Shown piece by piece: positions 8,429 to 18,400 of a stretch of DNA of 64,000 bases. The notes beneath the pieces were generated by a model, which saw nothing but the letters and a program-made list of their open reading frames with translations, was not told the origin of the DNA and did not search any database. The stretch is from Pseudacidovorax sp. RU35E (GTDB taxonomy: Bacteria > Pseudomonadota > Gammaproteobacteria > Burkholderiales > Burkholderiaceae_C), in contig NZ_FTMY01000001.1 in assembly GCF_900156165.1 (NCBI RefSeq), positions 558,001 to 622,000 on the forward strand, given 5' to 3'. How positions within the stretch are numbered: position 1 is the first letter of the stretch; the number at the start of each line of letters is the position of its first letter. The position numbers were made by a program, and so were the translations under genes.

Positions 8429-9066
8429 CCGTCGGCATTGACGCCAGCTTTGCCGCGCTCGCCGGGGCTGCTGCCTATGGCGAGCTGGCCCTCGTCGAGC
8501 TGCGGCCCACCACGGGCGTCCTGCGCCTGACAACGTGGCCGATGGACGTCGAGGTCATGGGCTACACGTGGAAGGGCCTTGGCAACCTGGGCCAGGTGGG
8601 CGAGATCCACGAGAGCGACGACGGCGGCGCGGAAAAACTGCAGCTGAGCCTGTCGCCTGTGCCGCTGGATATGCGCGCCTTCGCGCTGAGGGACCCGCAC
8701 GAATACCGCGACCGGCCCGTCCGGGTGTGGGTCGCCATGGTCGATGCGCACACGCTGCAGATCAATGGCGCGCCGGTGCTGCGCTTCGCGGGCGTGATGG
8801 ACCAGATGCGCATTGACCGTCAGGACTCGGGCGATGGGTCCTCCGGCGGGTCCTCAGGCGTCATCGGCATGACGTGCCGGACCCTGAGCTACGACGTGCG
8901 CAGCAACCCATCGAGCCTGCGCATGAACCACACGCAGCACGCTCGCCGCTTCCCCGGTGAGCGTGGCTTCGAGTACCTGCAGGGCCTCATCGGCAACCCG
9001 ACGGTCTACGCGAGCCGGGCCTATCAGGCCTATATGTACATCCGCAACATGCTGGGCTACCGGTGA
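8425..9066 (+). CDS. Tail tip protein, DUF2163/gpL-like
   Basis: The 213-residue product contains LVELRPTTGVLRLTTWPMDV and a central LQLSLSPVPLDMRAFALRDP stretch followed by a strand-rich DRPVRVWVAMVD region, a layout shared with gpL/DUF2163 tail-tip proteins. It ends with an HTQHARRFPGERGFEY segment. No obvious iron-sulfur cysteine set like that of lambda gpL is present. Its start overlaps the preceding gene by four bases and its end overlaps the next by four, indicating translational coupling. Confidence 0.6.
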   Translation: MTVGIDASFAALAGAAAYGELALVELRPTTGVLRLTTWPMDVEVMGYTWKGLGNLGQVGEIHESDDGGAEKLQLSLSPVPLDMRAFALRDPHEYRDRPVRVWVAMVDAHTLQINGAPVLRFAGVMDQMRIDRQDSGDGSSGGSSGVIGMTCRTLSYDVRSNPSSLRMNHTQHARRFPGERGFEYLQGLIGNPTVYASRAYQAYMYIRNMLGYR

Positions 9067-9497
9067 CAGAGTTAGACGATTTCGTGAACGCGCGGCGCGC
9101 GATTCCCTTCGAGTATTTCCAGCACGATTGCGCCCACGTGGCGGCCGACTGGGTCAAGGCCCGCACCGGTCACGATGCCCTGGCCCCGCTGCGCGGGGAG
9201 GGCGCGCCGCTGGATGGCGGCAGCCTGCTGCGCGCGCTGCGCTTTGTGCGCCAGGCCGGCGGCGGCGCCGATGCCCGCGCCTCGTTCATTGCGGCGGGCG
9301 AGTTCCTGCTCGGGCCCGCGCGACCTGGCCTGACCGCGCGCCGCGGCGACGTAGTGCTGGCCCGCAGTGGCGCCAAGGTGGGCCGGGTGTCCGGCTATAG
9401 CTTCGGCATCTGCACCGGCGCCCATGTGGTGGCCCCGGGCACGGATCGCCTGGAGTTCCTGCCGATCACCAGCGCGGAGGCCGCATGGTCGCTGTGA
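9063..9497 (+). CDS. Tail assembly protein, NlpC/P60-like fold (gpK position)
   Basis: A 144-residue protein with GTG start overlapping the previous stop. The motif FQHDCAHVAADWVKARTG places a cysteine before a helix, as in papain-like NlpC/P60 and DUF6950-type phage proteins, and a later CTGAHVVAPGT gives a candidate catalytic histidine. Such proteins may open peptidoglycan or process tail-tip proteins. Catalysis is inferred. Overlaps the start of the J-like gene by 13 bases. Confidence 0.65.
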   Translation: MTELDDFVNARRAIPFEYFQHDCAHVAADWVKARTGHDALAPLRGEGAPLDGGSLLRALRFVRQAGGGADARASFIAAGEFLLGPARPGLTARRGDVVLARSGAKVGRVSGYSFGICTGAHVVAPGTDRLEFLPITSAEAAWSL

Positions 9498-12400
9498 TGC
9501 GCGCGCTGCTCCTGCTGTGCCTTGCCCTTGCGAGCGTCTCGGCACACGCGGAGCCTGTCTCCACGTTCATCGGCGGCATCTATACCTGGCTTGGCACGGC
9601 CGCGGTCGGGACGATGACATGGGGGAGCGTCATCACGGCCGCGCTGACGGTGGTCAGCGTCGCCAGCACGATGCACGCCACCAGCCAGCAGAAGCGCCGG
9701 GCCCGGCAGGAGGCCGCGCACAAGCTGCAGCAGGACATCGCGAACCTCGCGGATCGGCGCCTGACGCTCCTGCAGAGCGATTCGCCCCATGCGGTGGTCT
9801 ACGGCTCGCCCGCGCGTGTGGGTGGTGCCATCGTGGGCATGGTCACCACGGGCGCCGGTGCCCAGTGGACGCACATCGTCATGATCTTCGCGGCCCACCC
9901 CTGCGAGGCCATCGAAGAGCTCTACATCGACGATGACCCGATTCAGGCCGGGCCCGATGGCTGGACCACGAACGAAACGTTCTTCAAGCAGCCCGGCGGC
10001 TTCATGGACTACGACCACGGGCCCATGGTGCACGTGGGCGTGCACCTGTCGCCCGGTGGCGTGGACGTGGCCGATCAGTGGCTGATCGACCAATGCAATA
10101 GCGCCATCGGCGGCGCCCCGGGCATGTGGACGGCTGATCACAAGCTGTCCGGCTTCACCTATGCCGTGGTGTCGGTCAACAAGATCATGGACCGCTTCCA
10201 AGGCGGCCCGCCCAACGTCACCGCCAAGCTGCGCGGGAAGGCGTCGATCCTCGATGTGCGCACCGGGGAGCGCGGCTACTCGCGCAATCCCGCGCTGTGC
10301 CTCGCGGACTTCATCACGTCGGAGCAGGGCTACGGCGCGAGCTGGGACCAGATCGACACGGCCGCGCTGATCGCCGCGGCGAATGCCTGCGATGAAGAGG
10401 TCTACGGCGCAGATGCGGACGACGGATCGGAAGGCGCCGCCGTGAACTTCGGCGGCAGCCGCGCCCTGTACGTGTGCGACGGCATGTTCCGCAGCGATCA
10501 GGACCGCGACAGCACCCGCCAGCAGCTCGAAGAGGCCATGGCCGGATTCAGCATGCAAAGCGGCGGCGTGTGGCGGATTCAGGCCGGCGCCTGGAGCACC
10601 CCGGTTCTGGTGCTGGGCGATGCCGACATGCTGCAGCCCTCGGTGGTGGTGCAGACCGGCAACCCAGGAGAGCGGGTCTACAACACGGCCCGCGGCACCT
10701 ATGTGAACGCGGCGCAGAACGGCGTCAGCTCGGATTTCGCGCAGTACCAGAACGAGACATTCCTCGCGCTCGATCCGCACGCCAAGATTCTGGACATGGC
10801 GCTGCCCTTCACGGGCGCCCATGTGCGTTGCCACCAGCTCGCGCGCGTGGCCGTGGAACGCAGCCGCGGCGGCCTGGTGCTGCAGATCTTCCCCAAGATG
10901 CTGGCTTGGCACCTGCAGCCCGGGGACCGCGTGCTCCTGTCCTCTGCCTTCCTCGGCTTCGAGGATAAGGCCTTCATCGTGACGGACTGGCGCTACAGCC
11001 GCACGGCGCCGCTGACGCTGGAGGTGCAGGAAGACGTCCCGGCCTTCTACGACACGGCCGACGAGGTGCTGGCCGATGCCGCGCCGAATTCCAACCTTCC
11101 CAATCCCTACGCGCCGCCTGCACCGCCGCAGAACCTGCGCGTCGAGAGTGGTCCCGAGCAGATCGTGCAGCAGGTGGCGGGGGCCATGGTGCGCGCGCGC
11201 GTCAGCTGGGCCCCTTCGACCAGCTCCTACGTGATCCATGGCGGCCGGGTGCGGGTGCAGTGGCGCGCAGGCGCGACCGACCCGGGCCAGGTTGACGGCC
11301 TGGACGTTGCGGCCTGGAACGACGTCGAGCTGCCCGGCGACGCGGTCGAAACCTTTCTGCTCGGGCTGGATGTAGGCAGCGTCTACTCGGTGCGCGCGCG
11401 CTTTGAAACGACCTTCACGGCGTCGGCCTGGGTCTATGCGGGCCACACGCTCGAAGGCAACACGGGCAACCCGGCCGAGGTGCAGGGCCTGGCCCTGTGG
11501 GTGGCAGAGGACGGCATCCGCGCGCGCTGGGGTGCCCCGGTGGGCCTCGATCAGCTGGAGTGGGACGGCACACAGGTGCGCCGCGGCGACACCTGGCCGG
11601 CTGCTGCCGCTGACGTGCGCTTTGACGGCCGCGCCCTGACCGCATCGCTTGGGTGGTTCCCTGCAGGCGCGCAGAACGTGTGGGCGGCCCATCGGTCCAT
11701 GACCGGCCGGTGGTCCTCGCCGATTTCCGCCGGCATCGCCATCCTCCCGCCTGCGACAGTGGTTCCGCAGTTCGAGCTGACCATGCAGTTTGTGCAGCTG
11801 CGGTGGGCAGACTGCCGCACCACGCAGCCGATTTCGCGCTACGTGGTGCGCAAGGGAGAAGCATGGGAGACGGCCGATCCGGTCGGCCAGGCCGTGGGCA
11901 CGTCCTTCTCCCTGCAGGGCCAGGTGGGCGCGGCGCGCTACTGGGTGGCGGCCGTGGACGTCGCCGGCAACCTGGGTGTGCCGGGCGCAGTGGACGTGAC
12001 GGTCGATCAGCTGATCGAGAGCGCCCTCGACGTGCTGGACAAGCAGCTCGGGGATGCCTTCGAGCTGCTGCAGCAGGACCTGACGGACACGAACCGCAGC
12101 TGGGCCCAGGCGGTCGCCGCCGAGGCGCAGAACCGCGCGCAGGCCATCATTGCCGCGGCCCAGCAGAGCGCGGCCGACCTTGCGGCCGAGGCGCAGGCTC
12201 AGGCCGCCGCGATCACGGCTGCGGTCGCTGCCGAGGCGCAGCGCAACACGCAGGCGCTCGCCGCGGAAGCCGCGCAGCGCGCGCAGGCGCTGGCCGCCGA
12301 GGCGGCCGCCCGTGCCGGCGACGTCGGCGCCGCTGCCGCGGCCGAGGCGCAGGCCCGCGCCGCTGCCATCGCGCAGGAGGCGCAAAGCCGCGCCGCCGCG

Positions 12401-15400
12401 CTCGGGGCCGAGGCCGTGGCGCGCAACGCGGCCATCCAGCAGTCCGCCGCCGCGCTGCAGGCGTCCATTGACTCGGTGCATGCCCAGCTCGGCGACATCC
12501 TGGGCGTGGGCGACTACGACCCCGCCCACGCTTACGCGGTGGGCGAGATGGCCAAGGCCGAGGGCAAGCTCTACCGGTCCACGGCCGCAACGCAGGGCAA
12601 TCCGCCCCCGGACGCCGCGTTCTGGCAGCTCGTGGGTAACTACGCCTCTATCGGCGAGGCCGTGGCGGGGATCGCTGCCCAGGTACAGGATCACTCCACC
12701 CGAATCCAGCAGACGGAAGACGCGTTTACCGCGCAGGCCGCGCAGTTGTCGGGCGTCGCGTCAAGGCTCGGCGCAGCCGAAGGCGTGGGCGCCGCGAACG
12801 CGGGCGCTGTCTCGGGCCTGCAGTCGGACGTGAGCAGCATTAACGGCGCGCTGACGGCGCAGGCCCAGCGCCTGGACCGGCAGCAGGCCGCGCTCGACGG
12901 CAAGGCGTCGGCCTCGGCGCTCGCCGCCACCGATGCCAAGGTGACGCAGGCCGAAGGCGCGATCAGCAGTCACAGCGGCCAGCTGGCAAGCCTGGGTAGC
13001 CGCATTGGCGCCGCCGAGGGCGTGGGCTCGGCCAATGCCGGCGCTATCTCCGGCCTGCAGTCCGATGTGAGCAGCATCAACGGCACGCTGACCAGCCAGA
13101 GCCGCAGCATCGTGTCGCTCACCAGCGAGCTGCAGACGGGGCTCGCCCAGCTCGACACAGATGGCGGCGTGCCGGTGTTCCGCCAGGCCATGCAGCCGGT
13201 TGTCACTGGCGTCAAACGCAACCTGTTCGACTACAACTCATCGGGCCGCGGGGGCTTGTGGTACGGGTTCAATGGGCTGACCTGGCTCGACCCCAACGAG
13301 CTGGCTCCCGATGGAAGCTCGGGCGGCGTCATGAAGGTGACGGTGGCTCAGGAGCAGATCCTGCGCGTTGCCAAAGACGGTCACGAGGGCGGCGCGCCCG
13401 GTATGGCCTACGCCTACGGGCTGTGGATCCGAACGGCGGATGGCTCGTCGAAGCAACTCGTGATCGACGTCAACGATCGGTATCTCGGCGCTGATGGTGT
13501 GGTGACGGTCGATGGGACATATCGGCGCATCACAGCAGCGATGACGACGGAGGCGGACACCTTCCGCTTCATGGACGTCAACCTGACGCCGGGCAGCTAC
13601 TACGTGTTCGGAGCGCAGATCGAGGTGGGCAGCCAGGCCACGGCCTATCAGGCAGTCGAGACGCCGACGAACTTCGCTGGCTCGGGGCTGCCGGTGGGCT
13701 CGCTATGGGTCGACACGGCCAACAACAACCGGCTGAGCCGCTACAACGGTGCAGGCTGGGACGAGGTGACGGACGCGCGCATCGGGCCCACCGCCAGCGC
13801 GGTGCAGTCGCTCGAAGCCAAGACGCAGCAGCAGGACGGCCAGATCAGCAGCCACAGCGGTCAGCTAGTGAGCCTGGGCAACCGCATCGGCGCGGCCGAG
13901 GGCGTGGGCGCCGCGAACGCGGGCGCTGTCTTGGGCCTGCAGTCGGACGTGAGCAGCATCAACGGCGCGTTGACAGCGCAGGCCCAGCGCCAGGACCAGC
14001 AACAGGCCGCGCTCGATGGCAAGGCGTCGGCCTCCGCGCTCGCTGCCACCGATGCCAAGGTGACGCAGGCCGAAGGCACGATCAGCAGTCACAGCGGGCA
14101 GTTGGTGAGCCTGGGCAATCGCATCGGTGCAGCCGAAGGCGTGGGCGCCGCGAACGCGGGCGCTGTCTCGGGCCTGCAGTCGGACGTGAGCAGCATCAAC
14201 GGCGCGCTGACCGCGCAGGCCCAGCGCCTGGACCAGCAGCAGGCCGCGCTCGACGGCAAGGCGTCGGCCTCCGTGCTTGCCGCCACCGATGCCAAGGTGA
14301 CGCAGGCCGAAGGCGCGATCAGCAGTCACAGCGGCCAGCTGGCAAGCCTGGGCAGCCGCATCGGCGCCGCCGAGGGCGTGGGCTCGGCCAATGCCGGCGC
14401 TATCTCCGGCCTGCAGTCCGATGTGAGCAGCATCAACGGCGCGCTGAGCAGCCAGAGCCGCAGCATCGTGTCGCTGTCCAGCGAGCTACAGACGGGGCTC
14501 GCCCAGCTCGATGCGGATGGCGGGGTGCCCGTGTTCCGGCAGTCCTCACAGCCTGCTATCACTGGCATCAAGCGCAATCTGCTGAACGGAAATTCCTCGG
14601 GTCGCGCCCACCCATGGGATTACTTCGTGGGCGACTGGACGATTGATCCGAGCGAGAGCGCCCCCGATGGCAGCGGCCTCGGCGTCATGAAGGTCACGAC
14701 CTCCTCCAAGACAGAGTTTCGCGTCTCCGCCGGCTTCTACTACGAAGGCACCCCGGGAGAGACTTACACCTATTCGGTGTTCATCCGTTCTGCGGATGGC
14801 TTGCCGAAGCCGCTGCTGCTCGACCTCAACGACGCAGACTGGTCGGATGGCGGCGTGCCGGTGATCGATGGTGGTTACCGCCGAGTCGTCGCCACCGGTG
14901 TGACGTCTGCGAATGGCTACCGCTTCATGGATTTGCAGCTGCCCGCGGGCAGTTACTACCTCTTTGGCGCGCAGATCGAGGTGGGCAGCCAGGCCACGGC
15001 CTATCAGGATGTCGTTTCGCCGACGAACTTCGCGGGCTCTGGGCTGCCGGTGGGTTCGCTGTGGGTGGACACCGCCAACAACAACCGGCTGAGCCGCTAC
15101 AACGGTGCAGGCTGGGACGAGGTGACGGACGCGCGCATCGGCCCCACGGCCACCGCGGTGCAGTCGCTCGAAGCCAAGACGCAGCAGCAGGACGGCCAGA
15201 TCAGCAGCCACAGCGGGCAGCTGGTGAGCCTGGGCAACCGCATCGGCGCCGCCGAGGGCGTGGGCTCGGCCAACGCGGGCGCTGTCTCGGGCCTGCAGTC
15301 GGACGTGGGCAGCATCAACGGCGCGCTGACCGCGCAGGCCCAGCGTCTGGACCATCAGCAGGCCGCGCTCGATGGCAAGGCGTCGGCCTCGGCGCTCGCT

Positions 15401-18400
15401 GCCACCGATGCCAAGGTGACGCAGGCCGAAGGCGCGATCAGCAGCCACAGCGGCCAGCTGGCAAGCCTGGGCAGCCGCATCGGCGCCGCCGAGGGTGTGG
15501 GCTCGGCCAACGCGGGCGCTGTGTCGGGCCTGCAGTCGGACGTGGGCAGCATCAACGGCGCGCTGACCGCGCAGGCCCAGCGCCTGGACCAGCAGCAGGC
15601 CGCGCTCGACGGCAAGGCATCGGCCTCCGCGCTCGCCGCCACCGATGCCAAGGTGACGCAGGCCGAAGGCACGATCAGCAGCCACAGCGGGCAGTTGGTG
15701 AGCCTGGGCAATCGCATCGGTGCCGCCGAGGGCGTGGGTGCCGCGAATGCGGGCGCTGTCTCGGGCCTGCAGTCGGACGTGGGCAGCATCAACGGCGCGC
15801 TGACGGCGCAGGCCCAGCGCCTGGACCAGCAGCAGGCTGCCATCGACGGCAAGGCGTCCGCCTCCGCGCTCGCCGCCACCGATGCCAAGGTGACGCAGGC
15901 CGAAGGCGCGATCAGCAGCCACAGCGGCCAGCTGGCAAGCCTGGGCAGCCGCATCGGCGCGGCCGAGGGCGTGGGCTCGGTCAATGCCGGCGCTATCTCC
16001 GGCCTGCAGTCGGACGTGGGCAACATCAACGGCGCGCTGTCCAGCCAGAGCCGCAGCATCGTGTTGCTCACCAGCGAGCTGCGGACGGGGCTCGCCCAGG
16101 TGGGTGCCGATGGCGGCGTGCCGGTGTTCCGCCAGGGCAGGCAGCCCACTGTCACGGGCGTCAAGCGCAACCTGTTCGACGTGAACTCCTCGGGGCGTGC
16201 GGGGCCTTGGCACTCGGTGGGTGCGGCCTCGTGGGTGGTCGACGCGAACGAGCAAGCGCCGGACGGCAGCGGCCCGGGAGTGCTCAAGGTCACGATGGCC
16301 GTCGCTGACGTGGTGCGGGTTGCCGTCGGTCGATATGACGACGGTGTGCCTGATGTCTCGTACAGCTACAGCCTGTGGATTCGGACGGCTGATGGTTCGC
16401 AGAAGGCGCTCGCCGTCGACGTCAACGATGTGTTCTTCGGTGACGACGGCGTGCATCAGCTCGGCCCCGCTTATCAGCGTATTTCCGCGACGCTCGCAAC
16501 GAACTGGAACTATTACCGCTTCCTCGACTTGAATCTGCCTGCGGGCAGCTACTACCTCTTCGGAGCGCAGATCGAGGTGGGCAGCCAGGCGACGGCCTAT
16601 CAGGATGTCGTGTCGCCGACGAACTTCGCTGGCTCGGGGCTGCCGGTGGGTTCGCTGTGGGTGGACACGGCCAACAACAACCGGCTGAGCCGCTACAACG
16701 GCGCTGGCTGGGACGAGGTGACGGACGCGCGCATCGGGCCCACCGCCAGCGCGGTGCAGTCGCTCGAAGCCAAGACGCAGCAGCAGGACGGCCAGATCAG
16801 CAGCCACAGCGGCCAGCTGGTGAGCCTGGGCAACCGCATCGGCGCGGCCGAGGGCGTGGGCTCGGCCAACGCAGGCGCTGTCTCGGGCCTGCAGTCGGAC
16901 GTGAGCAGTATCAACGGCGCGCTGACCGCGCAGGCCCAGCGCCTGGACCAGCAGCAGGCCGCGCTCGATGGCAAGGCGTCGGCCTCCGCGCTCGCCGCCA
17001 CCGATGCGAAGGTGACGCAGGCCGAAGGCACGATCAGCAGCCACAGCGGCCAGCTGGCAAGCCTGGGCAGCCGCATCGGCTCGGCCGAGGGCGTAGGCTC
17101 GGCCAATGCCGGCGCTATCTCCGGCCTGCAGTCGGACGTCAGCAGCATCAACGGCACGCTGACCAGTCAGAGCCGCAGTCTCGTGTCGCTCACCAGCGAG
17201 CTGCAGACGGGGCTCGCCCAGCTCGACACAGATGGCGGCGTGCCGGTGTTCCGCCAGGCGACGCAACCCGCCATGCGGGGCGTCAAGCGCAACCTGTTCG
17301 ACTACAACTCATCGGGCCGCGGCGGCATGTGGTACGGCTTCGGCGGGGCGACTTGGCTTGACCCCAATGAGCGCGCACCGGACGGCAGTGCAGGCGGCGT
17401 CATGAAGGTGACGGCGGATCAGGAGAGGATTCTGCGGGTCGCCAAGGACGGCCACGATGGCGGAACCCCGGGCCTGAGCTACGCCTACGGGCTGTGGATT
17501 CGCACGGCGGATGGAACGTCGAAGCAGCTGGTGATCGACGTCAACGACCGGTATCTCGGCGCCGATGGCGTGGTGACGGTCGATGGGACATATCGGCGGA
17601 TCACGGCAGCGATGACGACGGAGGCGGACACCTTCCGCTTCATGGACGTCAACCTGACGCCGGGCAGCTACTACGTGTTCGGAGCGCAGATCGAGGTGGG
17701 CAGCCAGGCCACGGCCTATCAGGCAGTCGAGACGCCGACGAACTTCGCTGGCTCGGGGCTGCCGGTGGGCGCGCTGTGGGTCGACACGGCCAACAACAAC
17801 CGGCTGAGCCGCTACAACGGCGCGGGCTGGGACGAGGTGACGGATGCGCGCATCGGGCCCACCGCCAGCGCGGTGCAGTCGCTCGAAGCCAAGACCCAGC
17901 AGCACGACGGCCAGCTGAGCGCACAAGCCGCCAGCGTCACGGCGCTGCAGGCGCGTGCGGATGGCGTCGATGGCAAGACTGCCTCCATCGAACAGAGCCT
18001 GTCGGTAACTGCCGACACGGCAGGCAAAGCGCTCGCGCGGTACACGTTCCGCCTCGACGTCGGCGGCCGCATCAGCGGCATGTTGAACGACAACGACGGC
18101 CAGACCAGCCGCATGGCATTTTTGACCGACGTGTTTTCCATCACGTCTCCGGGCTACGCCGATAAACCGGTGTTCACCATCGGCACGGTGGGCGGTACGG
18201 GCGCATTGGGATTCCGCGGGGACATGTACCTCGATGGCTCGATCCTGGCCCGCTCCATCAGCGTGCAGCAGCTGGCGGCGCTCACGGCCAACCTGGGCCA
18301 GGTCTACACGGGCCGCCTCGACGTCATGGGCGGCATCAACGGCGAGGGCGGCGAGAACTGGGGCTATGCCCGCAGCTACGGGAAATGGTACGGGGACGGG

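Noticed and set aside
9395-12694. Leftward open frame of 1099 codons opposite the tail tip gene
   Set aside because: It is the antisense shadow of a high-GC coding frame; sequence is Arg/His/Gly-rich without motifs or ribosome sites.
12740-17175. Regular repeats as a CRISPR array
   Set aside because: Repeats are 237 bp, in frame and coding, with no spacers and no cas genes.
14546-17266. Leftward open frame of 906 codons across the repeat region
   Set aside because: Its repeats only mirror the sense-strand repeats, and composition is not protein-like.
12740-17930. Possible diversity-generating retroelement target in the tail fibre
   Set aside because: No reverse transcriptase, template repeat or accessory gene is in the window, and variation between copies is not limited to adenine positions in a terminal repeat.
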